A DNA stretch of 64,000 bases from Novosphingobium sp. PC22D. GTDB taxonomy: Bacteria; Pseudomonadota; Alphaproteobacteria; Sphingomonadales; Sphingomonadaceae. Both the position numbers and the translations under genes were made by a program. The first letter of the stretch is position 1. Each line of letters opens with the position of its first letter. Positions 39,512 to 48,867 of this stretch are shown in pieces. The notes below the pieces were generated by a model. The model was given only the letters and a program-made list of their open reading frames with translations, had not been told where the DNA came from and did not search any database. The stretch spans positions 1-64,000 of the forward strand of contig NZ_MWMO01000004.1 in assembly GCF_002556635.1 (NCBI RefSeq), written 5' to 3'.

Positions 39512-42016
39512 ATGAGGAAAGTGACGACGCGAAGGGACGAGCTGCTGTGCCGATGCGCATCGGCGGCAATGGTCATCGGGCTGGTGACGGCACCGGCAAT
39601 CGCTCATGCGCAGGAGAGCGGAGACGAGAGTGACCAATCGATCGTCGTCACGGCAACGCGCACCGCGCGCGCAGTCAACGAAGTGCCGATCAGCATCGCC
39701 GTCATGACACAACAACAGATGGACGATATGGGCATCAAGCAATTCGCCGATATCGCCCGCCTCACACCCGGCGTTCAACTGAATGATTCGAGCAGTTCGG
39801 GTCGCAACAACATCGCCATTCGTGGCGTCGCCTCGTCCGCCGGAGCGGCCACGACCGGCATCTACATTGACGATGTTCCCATCCAGGTCCGGCAAGTGGG
39901 CTATGCCTCGGGCACGGGATTTCCGGTGATCTTCGACCTCGAGCGCGTCGAGATTCTGCGCGGCCCGCAGGGCACGCTGTTCGGCGCCGGTTCGGAAGGC
40001 GGCACGATCCGCTTCATCCAGGTCGAACCAAGCACGACGGAATACAGCGGATATGCCCGCGCGGAAGGTTCGCTGACGCGCGCGTCGGAAGGCAGCTACG
40101 AAGGCGGCGTCGCCTTCGGCGGCCCGATCGTCGAGGACAAGATCGGCTTCCGCGTCAGCGCCTACTACCGCCGCGACGGCGGCTGGTACGACAAGGTTCC
40201 GGCGGAGCTGGCGATACTCGATGCCACGGGCGTCTCCCGCGGCGACGCGGTCGGCTTCACCCAGACCGGCGAAGGCGAGAAGAATATCAACTGGCAGAAG
40301 ACCTACGCCTTGCGCGCGGCCCTGAAGCTGCAGCCGGCCGAGGATTTCTCGATCACGCCGTCCGTCTTCTACCAGGACCGCAAGACCGGCAGCGGCCAGT
40401 ACGGCTTCTGGCTCTCCGGCTCCGACGCCGATGACGGCCGTTTCGTCTACCCGGACTTCACCGCGGCGGCCGCCAACCCGGCGGCAGGAATCGCGTCGAT
40501 GACTCTTCCCGACACCGAAGAGGGCAAGAGCAACATGCTGGTGGCGGCCGTGAATTCCGAATGGGACGTCGGTGATGTCTCGCTCTACCTCACGACGTCC
40601 TATCTGGAGCAGAACAAGGACCAGCTCTACGATTACACGACCGGCTATGAGATCGGTTACATGGGTCAGGCCTTCGCCCGCGACGGCGCGCGCGGCGCGT
40701 CCATCTATTCGGACAAGCAGAAAGTCTGGACGAGCGAGTTTCGCATTCAGTCCTCCAAGCCCGATTCGTTCATCGACTGGGTCGCGGGCGTGTTCTATTC
40801 GAGGAGCAAGCAGAAGTCGTATCAGTACATCGAAGTCAACACGATGCTCTACGACAAGAACTATTTCGGGATAGGCAACCTCGATGACGCCGCGCCCTTC
40901 GGCCCCGGCTATTCGACTTTCGACAACATCTGGGGCGCGCCGATGATCGGCGAATCGGGCACCTACCTTGCCAACGCCTCGACCAAGGAAAGCCAGATCG
41001 CCGGCTTCGCGCAGGTCGACATCCATCCGATCGAAAAGCTGACTCTGACGTTCGGGGCCCGCTGGTCGCGCAACGAACTCACGTACCGGCTCGATTCGAG
41101 CGGTCCGGAAAACAACCTGAACGCGCCTTATGGCGCCGCCTGCCCGACCGGCCCGTACTGCCCCTATGGCGAAGGCGTATTCGCGCCGGACTATCCGTCG
41201 GGCGGGGTCAGCGGCACCGAACGGGCCTTCACGCCCAAGATCGGCGCCAGCTACGAGCTCGACCGCAACAATATGATCTACGCCTCCGCTTCGAAGGGGT
41301 ATCGCAACGGCGGCGGGCAGATTCCCTTGCCGACCGCGTGCGACGAAGGGCTGATCCAGATCGGCTACGTCGATGAAAACGGCAATCCCACGATCCCCTC
41401 GTCCTATGGCTCTGACTCGGTCTGGAGCTACGAGATCGGATCGAAGAACCGGCTCTTCGGCGGGGCCGTCAACTTCGACGGCGCCGGCTACATCATCAAG
41501 TGGGACAACATGCAGTCCAACGTGTCGGTCCCGATCTGCGGCTACGCCTTCACCGACAATCTCAACTCGGCAACGGTCAAGGGCGTCGAGTTCACGCTCG
41601 ACGTGATGCCGACCGAAGGCCTGAACCTGACCGCGAACGTCGGCTACCAGCACACGTCCTTTAACGACTCCAAGGCTTCGATCGCCCAGGCCGGCCCGCC
41701 GTGGAAAGTGGTGCTGAGCGCGGACTACCGCCGCGAAGTGACCCCCGGTGTTCTGGGCTATGCCCGCGTCGACTACAGCTACACCGACAAGATCATCGGC
41801 TCGAGTTCGGACACGCTCGTGCTCGCGGCGCTGGAGGACAGCGAACTGGTCAACGCGCGCATCGGAGCGCGGTTCAACAGCGTCGACGTGTCGCTGTTCG
41901 CGAACAACCTGCTCGATGCCGCGCCGCTCATCAATCCGTCGCGTTCGCGCTACATCTGGCAAGCCTCGACGTTCCGTCCGCGAACCATCGGCATCACCGC
42001 CAGCTACCGATATTGA
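39512..42016 (+). CDS. TonB-dependent outer-membrane receptor
   Basis: An 834-residue receptor. The signal segment ASAAMVIGLVTAPAIAHAQ is followed by the TonB-box region SIVVTATRTARA, the plug (VPISIAVMTQQQMDD, IAIRGVASSAG, LRGPQGTLFGAGSEGG) and a barrel ending in Arg-Tyr. The frame is open upstream to 39422 but ATG 39512 gives a proper signal peptide. It faces away from one exported amidohydrolase and precedes another, separated by a hairpin, so it probably imports the amide or amine substrate of that pathway. Confidence 0.93.
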   Translation: MRKVTTRRDELLCRCASAAMVIGLVTAPAIAHAQESGDESDQSIVVTATRTARAVNEVPISIAVMTQQQMDDMGIKQFADIARLTPGVQLNDSSSSGRNNIAIRGVASSAGAATTGIYIDDVPIQVRQVGYASGTGFPVIFDLERVEILRGPQGTLFGAGSEGGTIRFIQVEPSTTEYSGYARAEGSLTRASEGSYEGGVAFGGPIVEDKIGFRVSAYYRRDGGWYDKVPAELAILDATGVSRGDAVGFTQTGEGEKNINWQKTYALRAALKLQPAEDFSITPSVFYQDRKTGSGQYGFWLSGSDADDGRFVYPDFTAAAANPAAGIASMTLPDTEEGKSNMLVAAVNSEWDVGDVSLYLTTSYLEQNKDQLYDYTTGYEIGYMGQAFARDGARGASIYSDKQKVWTSEFRIQSSKPDSFIDWVAGVFYSRSKQKSYQYIEVNTMLYDKNYFGIGNLDDAAPFGPGYSTFDNIWGAPMIGESGTYLANASTKESQIAGFAQVDIHPIEKLTLTFGARWSRNELTYRLDSSGPENNLNAPYGAACPTGPYCPYGEGVFAPDYPSGGVSGTERAFTPKIGASYELDRNNMIYASASKGYRNGGGQIPLPTACDEGLIQIGYVDENGNPTIPSSYGSDSVWSYEIGSKNRLFGGAVNFDGAGYIIKWDNMQSNVSVPICGYAFTDNLNSATVKGVEFTLDVMPTEGLNLTANVGYQHTSFNDSKASIAQAGPPWKVVLSADYRREVTPGVLGYARVDYSYTDKIIGSSSDTLVLAALEDSELVNARIGARFNSVDVSLFANNLLDAAPLINPSRSRYIWQASTFRPRTIGITASYRY

Positions 42017-42022
42017 TGAATC

Positions 42023-42060
42023 GCCCCGCTGCCCGCTCACCGCAACGATGGCAGCGGGGC
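42023..42060 (+). terminator. intercistronic hairpin after the TonB receptor gene
   Basis: GCCCCGCTGCC (42023-42033) and GGCAGCGGGGC (42050-42060) form a perfect 11-base-pair stem with a 16-base loop, seven bases after the receptor stop codon and 24 bases before the next gene. No T run follows, so it may be a weak terminator or an mRNA-stabilising processing structure that lets receptor exceed hydrolase. Confidence 0.6.
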
Positions 42061-42083
42061 AACATTCCGTCAGGTGAACCGAA

Positions 42084-43736
42084 ATGACCTTCTCGATCAC
42101 GCGGCGCACGAGCCTTGCACTGGGCAGCGCCTTTGCCCTTTCGGCCATGACAGGCGGCACCCGCCGCGCCGACGCCATTCTCGTCAACGGCCGCATCACC
42201 ACGATGGACCCGCGCATGCCCGACGCGCAGGCGCTGGCCATTCGCGACGACCGGATCTTCGCTGTCGGCACCAACAGCGAGATCCTCGACCTCGCCTCGG
42301 CGGATACGAAGCGGATCGACCTGGAGGGGAAAAGGGTCACGCCGGGAATCAACGATGCCCATTCCCATCCCATTCGCAGCGGCGTGGCGCATTTGCGGCA
42401 AGTCGCTTGCGACGTGAACAGCATCGCCGAGGTCAAGCAACGGATCGCCGACCGCGTGGCCAAGGTCGCGCCCGGCGAATGGGTGCTGGGATTCCTCTAC
42501 GACGACGGCAAGACCGAGCGTCCCGTCAACCGCTACGACCTCGACGATGTAGCGCCCGAAAATCCGGTCTTCATCAAGCATCGCGGCGGCCACACGGCTT
42601 TCGTCAATTCCCTGGCGCTCAAGCTCGCGGGCATAAACGATGACACGCCCAATCCCGTGCATGGCGAATTCTTTCGCGAGGACGGCAAGCTGAACGGCCG
42701 CGTCGCGGAAGCGGGACAAGCCCCCTTCAACGCCCTCACGGCCTACGAACCGACAGCCAACGATTATTGCGAAGGCGCCGCCTTCATTTCGACGATGATG
42801 GCCAGCAAGGGCATCACCTCCGTGTGCGATGCCTCGGGCGGATCGATGGCCATGCGCGGCGCATTGGCGGCCTTGGCGCAGGGCCGCTTTCACACGCGCC
42901 TCTACACCCATTTCTATGTACGCGAGATCGAACAGGCGATCGCCGCGGGCCTGCGCAGTGGCTTCGGCAATCCCTGGGTCAAGGTCGGTGCGCTCAAGAT
43001 GGCGGTGGACGGCTCCATCTCCGAGCGCACCGCCTGGCTTGCCGAACCCTACATCGGGCTGGACGACTTTCACGGCATCCCCACGATGGAAGAGGACGAG
43101 TGCTATCGCTATGCCCGCATGGCGCACGATGCCGGCTGGCAACTGGGGATTCATGCCAATGGCGAACTGGCGATCGACATGGTGCTGCGCGTTTTCGAAC
43201 GGGTTCAGCGCGAAGCCCCGCACAAGGACCCGCGCTTCCGGATCGAACATTGCACGGTCCTGACGCCCGAACTGATCGCCCGGATCAAGGCGATCGGCGC
43301 CATTCCCGTGCTTTTCGCGGGCTACGTCTACTTTCACGGGCCGGTCATGCCCTTTTACGGGAAGAAGCGGCTGGAGCGCATGTTCGCGCTGCGCTCGCTG
43401 ATCGACGCCGGTATCGTCGCCGCCGCGTCCTCGGACTACACGGCGAGCCCGCCGGACCCCGCCATGTGGTTCCGGTCCAGCGTCACCCGGACGGACTATG
43501 AGGGCCATGTCTGGGGCCCGAGCCAGCGCGTGAGCCTGCAGGAGGCTCTGGCCAGTGCCACGACCGCGGGCGCCTACGCGAGTTTCGAGGAAACCGAAAA
43601 GGGACGGATCGCCCCCGGAATGTTCGCGGATCTGGTGGTCTGGGAACAGGATCTTTTCGCGACGCCGCCCGAGGCTCTGGTAAACGTGCGTCCGCAGCGG
43701 ACGATGGCGGGCGGGCAGTGGATCTACGAAGCCTAG
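42084..43736 (+). CDS. second exported amidohydrolase (Amidohydro_3), Tat-type signal
   Basis: A 550-residue YtcJ/NfdA-like hydrolase. The leader SITRRTSLALGSAFALSAM is twin-arginine-like. Metal motifs INDAHSHPI near 90, GIHANGELA near 350, RIEHCTVL near 385 and AASSDYTASPPDP near 450 fit the family. It shares layout with the hydrolase at 37431-39161 but is clearly divergent, and export is Tat rather than Sec. It lies 67 bases after the receptor gene, behind a hairpin. A role in releasing an amine or other moiety from an imported amide is inferred. Confidence 0.9.
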   Translation: MTFSITRRTSLALGSAFALSAMTGGTRRADAILVNGRITTMDPRMPDAQALAIRDDRIFAVGTNSEILDLASADTKRIDLEGKRVTPGINDAHSHPIRSGVAHLRQVACDVNSIAEVKQRIADRVAKVAPGEWVLGFLYDDGKTERPVNRYDLDDVAPENPVFIKHRGGHTAFVNSLALKLAGINDDTPNPVHGEFFREDGKLNGRVAEAGQAPFNALTAYEPTANDYCEGAAFISTMMASKGITSVCDASGGSMAMRGALAALAQGRFHTRLYTHFYVREIEQAIAAGLRSGFGNPWVKVGALKMAVDGSISERTAWLAEPYIGLDDFHGIPTMEEDECYRYARMAHDAGWQLGIHANGELAIDMVLRVFERVQREAPHKDPRFRIEHCTVLTPELIARIKAIGAIPVLFAGYVYFHGPVMPFYGKKRLERMFALRSLIDAGIVAAASSDYTASPPDPAMWFRSSVTRTDYEGHVWGPSQRVSLQEALASATTAGAYASFEETEKGRIAPGMFADLVVWEQDLFATPPEALVNVRPQRTMAGGQWIYEA

Positions 43737-43821
43737 CGACGCGGCGCCCGACGCATTCCTTGGCGATATCGGGCACGCATCGATAGCTGGCGGGGTCGCC
43801 GCCCGACCGGGTTGAGGCAAC

Positions 43822-43874
43822 GCTTGTCGGCAGGCTTCACGGGGCGATCGTCAGAAGTATCGCTGCCGACAAGC
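43822..43874. repeat. 12-base inverted repeat upstream of the phosphodiesterase operon
   Basis: GCTTGTCGGCAG (43822-43833) and CTGCCGACAAGC (43863-43874) are perfect inverted copies separated by 29 bases, lying in the 280-base gap between the amidohydrolase and phosphodiesterase genes. No T run follows. It could be a factor-dependent terminator structure or a two-site operator for the downstream operon. Confidence 0.5.
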
Positions 43875-44016
43875 AACACCCGAACCACGCCTGCCCTCCG
43901 CATGACGCCCCGGAATGCCGGGCCGCAGTTTTTTCCCGCGCCCCTGTCAGATTTCGCGGCCTGTCCCGTCTTGCTGACGAGAGGCCGAGAGACCTGGCCT
44001 GCGACGGGGAAGATCA

Positions 44017-45072
44017 ATGCCGATTTCTTGCAGCGCACGTTCGCTGGCCCGTGCGGGCCGGCGAGCCGCGGAACCGTGCACGCGTCACGCGCGTGCGCCG
44101 CGCAGGTCAGCCGTCCAGGCGCTGCTCGCGCTGGTCGTGTCGATCCTGCTCTCGCCATCCGGTGCGACAGCCGGAGAATCCGCGCGCAAGCTAGACCTCG
44201 AGCGCCGCCTCGCCGGACCCGACGGCACGGTCATGGTCGTCGCGCACCGCGCGTGCTGGAAAGGCACGTCGGAAAACAGCCTCGATGCGATCCGGGCCTG
44301 CATCGCCGCCGGCATCGACATGGTCGAACTCGACGTGCGCGCCACCCGCGACGGCAAGCTGGTGCTGATGCACGATGCCGGTGTCGAGCGCATGACCGAG
44401 GGTAGCGGCAAGGTCTCCGATCTCGACTGGGCGGAGCTTCGCAAGCTGCACTTGCGCGAGGGAAAGGGACAGCGTGACGGAAAGCCGACACCGCTCACCA
44501 GGCGGCGCATCCCGACGTTTGCGCAAGCTCTACGCGTCGCGAAGGACCGTATCCTCATCAATGTCGATGCCAAGGCGCCGCTTTCGCCCTCGGTTCTCGC
44601 GATGATCGACGCGGCCGGTGGCCGCGAGCAGGTGCTGTTCAAGGCGGAAGCACCGCTCGAGCAAGTGCGCGAAGCCGCACCCTGGGTTCGGAGCGTGCGG
44701 TTCATGCCGATCCTGCGCGAACCCTACATGAAAGCCGATCCGGCCGCCTTCATCGGCGCGTACGACCCGATCCGTCCGGTCGGCTATGAAATCGACATCA
44801 AGGACAGGGGCTTCGCCCCGATCCTGACGCCGCTGATCCGTACGCGCTGCGCCCGATACTGGGTGGACAGCCTTGCCGGCAGGGCCTTTTCCGACGTCGA
44901 GGCGCTGACCGATCCCCAGGGTGTCTGGGGCAGACTGGTCGCCATCGGCGTGGACGCGATCCAGACCGACGAGCCGCTGCTGCTCAAGGCCTATCTGCGG
45001 CAAACCGGCCAGCGCGGTTTCGCCTGCCCGCCCGGGCAAGCTCCCCGCGCCCTCCTTTCCGCTCATCGATGA
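44017..45072 (+). CDS. exported glycerophosphodiester phosphodiesterase
   Basis: A 351-residue GDPD-family enzyme. After a long basic N-terminus and hydrophobic signal (AVQALLALVVSILLSPSGA) come VVAHRACWKGTSENSLDAI (catalytic His and Glu), VELDVRATRDGKLVLMHD (metal site and second His) and IQTDEP near the end. It would split glycerophosphodiesters, giving glycerol-3-phosphate and an alcohol. The start at 44017 has a GGGGAAG ribosome-binding site. Its stop overlaps an ATG in the TonB receptor frame that follows, so uptake and hydrolysis are coupled. Confidence 0.9.
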   Translation: MPISCSARSLARAGRRAAEPCTRHARAPRRSAVQALLALVVSILLSPSGATAGESARKLDLERRLAGPDGTVMVVAHRACWKGTSENSLDAIRACIAAGIDMVELDVRATRDGKLVLMHDAGVERMTEGSGKVSDLDWAELRKLHLREGKGQRDGKPTPLTRRRIPTFAQALRVAKDRILINVDAKAPLSPSVLAMIDAAGGREQVLFKAEAPLEQVREAAPWVRSVRFMPILREPYMKADPAAFIGAYDPIRPVGYEIDIKDRGFAPILTPLIRTRCARYWVDSLAGRAFSDVEALTDPQGVWGRLVAIGVDAIQTDEPLLLKAYLRQTGQRGFACPPGQAPRALLSAHR

Positions 45073-45104
45073 CTCTCATTTCAATCAACAGGGTACCTGT
45101 GTCC

Positions 45105-47867
45105 ATGAAACGCAATCTGAATTTCGCTTCCGCCGTTGCCGGTTCGGCACTCGTCGCCGGTCTGCTCGCCACGCCGCTGCACGCGCAATCCGCCGACGCC
45201 GCCTCCGCGCAGCACGACGCCGAGCGGCACGCCGACGAACGCGGGGCCGACGACGAAGACGCGTCCTCGATCATCGTCACCGGCTACCGCTCATCCAACG
45301 CCGCCACTATCGATGCCAAGCGCAGCGCCATCGGCATTACCGATTCGATCGCGCAGGATCAGGCCGGCCTGCTGCCCGACCTGACCATCGCGCAAGTCGC
45401 GCAGCGCATTCCCGGCCTCGCGCTCGTTCCCGATTTCGCAACGTCGGACGACCGCTCGCCGGATCTTGCCGAAAGCGTGATGATCCGCGGCATCGGGTCG
45501 AGCTACAACCTCGTCACCATCGACGGCCTGCCGCTGGCCTCGACCTCGGCGGACAGCCGCGGCGCGCGCATCGAACTGCTGCCGCCCTCGTTCGTCGGCC
45601 GCATCGATGCGATCAAGACGATCACCGCGAATCTCGATCCCCACGCGCTCAGCGGCCAGCTCGACCTGATTACCGCGAGCGCCTTCGACATCGGCAAGAC
45701 GAGCCTGCTCGCGCGCGCTTCGATCGGCGACAATTCCACGGCCGGCGCGCTCGACATGGATCAGGGCCAGAACGTGCGCGCGGACGCGACCTTCAGCAGC
45801 ACCTTCGGCGCCAACCACGATTTCGGCATCGTCGTTTCGGGGTCCTACGCGAAATACTATTCGAGCAACTACGACCAGAAGCCCGGCGCGGTCGACACCA
45901 GCTACCGCCTCTACGACGAGGATACGGGCAAGGAGATCGGCGACTACAACGACCTCAGCAACACCAACGGATACTCGACCGCCTCGCGCAATCAGATCTT
46001 CATCTACGATGACAACGTGACCCGCGCCTCGGGGGTCGTGAAGCTGGAGTACGACCCCGGCAAGACGACGTATGCCGCGATCTACACCGCCTACTTCTAC
46101 CAGAAGGAAGACGAGATACGGAACGAGTATCTCGCAACCGCCGATACCGGGACGGTGCCGTCCGGCCAGACCGCCACGTCGGGCGCATGGGCCAAGGGCA
46201 AGACCGCGCTGGGCTATTCGCACCAGCCTCAGAAGCGAGAGACCTTCGTGGTGTCTGGCATGCTCGATCAGGCTCTGGGAGAAACGCTGGCGGGGCACCT
46301 TCGCGCCACGCATTCGCGCGCGCGCCTCAACACGATCCGTGACCGTTCCAAGTTCACGATGAGCAGCAATACGACGGACGGCGGGTTTTCGTACGATCTG
46401 ACCCAGGGCTATCCGGTCCTCTCGTTCTACGATCCGGCCTACAACAACGACCCGGCGAACTACGTCGAAAGCTACATCCAGCACATCACCCAGCGCGCGG
46501 CGCAGGATCTGACCTACGTTGGCGGCAATATCGACTACAATTTCGGCGTCGCCGATCGCGGATTCGGCTTCAATCTGGGTGCCAGCTTCCAGAATACCGA
46601 CCAGTCCTACGACGAGGGCCGGGAAAGCGGCAAGATCCTGGACGCTGACGGGAAACCGCTGACGATGGTCAACTTCGTCCGTCCGGTGACCGAAAGGACG
46701 ACCGCTCCCGACGTCGACTTCCTGTTCATCGACGACACTGCCTATCGCGGGGCCTGGGCGGCGGCCGGCTATCCCAGCACCGACGACAACAGCGACAGCA
46801 ACATCGATGGCGACTACGATCTCAACGAGCAGGTGGCCGCGGTTTTCGCCGAGGCGGCCTTCCGCACCGACGCCTTCTATGTCCGCGCCGGGCTGCGCTA
46901 CGATTCGACCGATACCGACATCGACCTGTGGACCCAGGATGCCAATCTTCCCGCCGAGCCGAACGCGGCCGCGCAGTTCGTCCGGACGAACCGCAAGGCA
47001 TCCTATCACTATCTTCTGCCTTCGGTCATCGCGACCTACGAACTCGGCCACGGCGTGATCGCGCGCGCCGGCTACAGCAAGACGATCGGCCGCCCGAACT
47101 ACAACTACTACGCGATCGGGGAATCGATCGGTCTGCCCGACGACAGCGAGGACAACACGATCTCGGTCACGCGCGGCAACCCCGACCTCAAGCCGCGCAC
47201 GTCGAACAACTTCGATCTCTCGCTCGAATGGTATCCGACCCGCGGCAGCATGGTCTCGGTCGCGGCGTTCTACAAGGATATCAAGAACCTGATCTTCATA
47301 CAGAATATCACCCAGGACGGGTTCGAGTATGACGGCCAGACCTATACGGCGCGGATATCGACGCCGATGAACGCCTACAGCGCCACGGTGAAGGGCATCG
47401 AGTTCTCGGCCCGGCAGGACCTGCACGACATCGCTTCCGGTTTCGTCCGCAACTTCGTCCTCTCGGCGAACGCGACCCTGATCGACGGCAAACAGACGGT
47501 GATCCAGTCGGACGAATCCATCCGCCACGTCGATGGCCTGGAAGGCCAGCCCAAGTTCCTGGCCAACGCCACGCTCTCCTACGAAACCTCGCGGTTCGGA
47601 GCCTCGGTGGCGTACAACTACGTCGGCGACTACCTGAAGTCGATCAACGAGGATTCCTCGGTCTTCGACATCTACAGCAAGCACCGCAGCGAGATATCGG
47701 CGCAGGTTCGCTATCGGATTCTCGAGAACGTCACCCTGATCGCCGAGGGACAGAACCTCGCCAAGGCGAAGATCGAATATTACCGCAAGATGCCGACCGG
47801 CCACCTCCTGGCCGAGCGCAGCCAGAAGGGACGCGTGCTCTGGCTCGGCGTGAACTGCCGGTTCTGA
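45105..47867 (+). CDS. TonB-dependent receptor, Xanthomonas/Caulobacter type
   Basis: A 920-residue receptor. Signal peptide MKRNLNFASAVAGSALVAGL ends near LHAQ; IIVTGYRSSNAATIDAKRSA is the TonB-box/plug start typical of the TonB-Xanth-Caul group (TIGR01782), followed by IRGIGSSYNLVTIDGLPLAS. The C-terminus is Cys-Arg-Phe. A start at 45069, overlapping the phosphodiesterase stop (ATGA), would add 12 residues and cannot be excluded. It lies between two exported GDPD genes, so import of a phosphodiester or its product is likely. A terminator follows. Confidence 0.92.
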   Translation: MKRNLNFASAVAGSALVAGLLATPLHAQSADAASAQHDAERHADERGADDEDASSIIVTGYRSSNAATIDAKRSAIGITDSIAQDQAGLLPDLTIAQVAQRIPGLALVPDFATSDDRSPDLAESVMIRGIGSSYNLVTIDGLPLASTSADSRGARIELLPPSFVGRIDAIKTITANLDPHALSGQLDLITASAFDIGKTSLLARASIGDNSTAGALDMDQGQNVRADATFSSTFGANHDFGIVVSGSYAKYYSSNYDQKPGAVDTSYRLYDEDTGKEIGDYNDLSNTNGYSTASRNQIFIYDDNVTRASGVVKLEYDPGKTTYAAIYTAYFYQKEDEIRNEYLATADTGTVPSGQTATSGAWAKGKTALGYSHQPQKRETFVVSGMLDQALGETLAGHLRATHSRARLNTIRDRSKFTMSSNTTDGGFSYDLTQGYPVLSFYDPAYNNDPANYVESYIQHITQRAAQDLTYVGGNIDYNFGVADRGFGFNLGASFQNTDQSYDEGRESGKILDADGKPLTMVNFVRPVTERTTAPDVDFLFIDDTAYRGAWAAAGYPSTDDNSDSNIDGDYDLNEQVAAVFAEAAFRTDAFYVRAGLRYDSTDTDIDLWTQDANLPAEPNAAAQFVRTNRKASYHYLLPSVIATYELGHGVIARAGYSKTIGRPNYNYYAIGESIGLPDDSEDNTISVTRGNPDLKPRTSNNFDLSLEWYPTRGSMVSVAAFYKDIKNLIFIQNITQDGFEYDGQTYTARISTPMNAYSATVKGIEFSARQDLHDIASGFVRNFVLSANATLIDGKQTVIQSDESIRHVDGLEGQPKFLANATLSYETSRFGASVAYNYVGDYLKSINEDSSVFDIYSKHRSEISAQVRYRILENVTLIAEGQNLAKAKIEYYRKMPTGHLLAERSQKGRVLWLGVNCRF

Positions 47868-47888
47868 CGCGCCTCCCGCTCCGGATCG

Positions 47889-47925
47889 AAGGGCCGCCGT
47901 CCGGCTTCGCGGCGGCCCTTTTCCC
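47889..47925 (+). terminator. rho-independent terminator after the TonB receptor gene
   Basis: AAGGGCCGCCG (47889-47899) and CGGCGGCCCTT (47910-47920) form an 11-base-pair stem with a 10-base loop followed by TTCCC. It ends the phosphodiesterase-receptor operon 22 bases after the stop codon. Confidence 0.8.
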
Positions 47926-47961
47926 TGACGCTTTTTCCGAGAGGCCGGACAGGACACGGCG

Positions 47962-48867
47962 ATGATTTCGAGACTTGCGAAACCCTTTCTGGCAGGTGCA
48001 CTGGCCCTCGCGGCGACACCAGCCCTCGCTGCTCCATTCTGTGGCGAGACGCCGCGCATCGCGGCGCTGGCGCGCCAATGGGCGGACCCGGATGGCGCCG
48101 TGATGATCGCCGCGCACCGCGGCGGCCATCTGGAGGCGCCCGAGAACTCGCTCGCCGCCATCGACGAGGCTGTCGCCGCCGAAGCGGACTTCGTCGAGAT
48201 CGACGTACACGTCACCAGCGACGGCGTGCCCTACATCATGCACGACCGTACGGTGGACCGCACGACCGACGGCACGGGCGCGAGCGAGGACATTTCCTAT
48301 TCCGATCTCCGCAAGCTCCGTCTCGAAGGGACGGACGCCCCGCCGCCCACGCTCCAGCAGATGCTGATGCACACCTGCGGCCGTGTCCTCGTCGACCTCG
48401 ACATGAAGACCGACCGCGTGGGCCCGGTGATGGCGGTGATCCAGGCTCTGGGGATGCTCGATCAGGTGCAGATGTTCGACAGCGACAGCGAGACCCTGCG
48501 CGCGGCCCGCGCGCTGGCGCCCGGGCTTCAGGTCATGACCCGGTTGACCACAGAAACCACGCTCGAAGCCATCAACGGCGGTTTGGCGCCGATCCGGATC
48601 GTCCATGGCGATCCCGTATCGCTCAATCGTGCGGCCGGCACGGCGATTGCGGCCATGCCGGCCCGGATCTGGGCGAACGCGCTGGGCGACATCGATGATC
48701 GTCTCACGAAACAGGCGTCGGACGCCTGCGCCCGGCTGCAAGATCTGCGCGCGCTGGGCGTCAGCACCATCCAGACCGACTATCCCGCCCTGCTGCGTCG
48801 CTCGCTCGCGGATTGCGGCGTGTCCGCTGCCAGAGGGCCTACCGGCCCAGCCCCCAGTGGAGGCTGA
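47962..48867 (+). CDS. second exported glycerophosphodiester phosphodiesterase
   Basis: A 301-residue GDPD with Sec signal (LAKPFLAGALALAATPALAA). IAAHRGGHLEAPENSLAAI, VEIDVHVTSDGVPYIMHDRTVDRTTDG and STIQTDYPALL are the catalytic and metal-binding motifs. It lies 94 bases beyond the receptor and its terminator, so it probably has its own promoter. Its last 29 bases overlap the end of the convergent FecA-like gene. It is only moderately similar to the GDPD at 44017, which suggests different substrates rather than a recent duplicate. Confidence 0.9.
   Translation: MISRLAKPFLAGALALAATPALAAPFCGETPRIAALARQWADPDGAVMIAAHRGGHLEAPENSLAAIDEAVAAEADFVEIDVHVTSDGVPYIMHDRTVDRTTDGTGASEDISYSDLRKLRLEGTDAPPPTLQQMLMHTCGRVLVDLDMKTDRVGPVMAVIQALGMLDQVQMFDSDSETLRAARALAPGLQVMTRLTTETTLEAINGGLAPIRIVHGDPVSLNRAAGTAIAAMPARIWANALGDIDDRLTKQASDACARLQDLRALGVSTIQTDYPALLRRSLADCGVSAARGPTGPAPSGG

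Noticed and set aside
39338..42463. A 1041-codon antisense frame across the TonB receptor gene
   Set aside because: No family features and it covers clear receptor motifs on the other strand. The same applies to long antisense frames at 34700-37231 and 45291-48215.
43920..43990. PHO box upstream of the first phosphodiesterase gene
   Set aside because: Two CTGTC strings occur here but are 17 bases apart rather than 11, so they do not fit PhoB half-site spacing.
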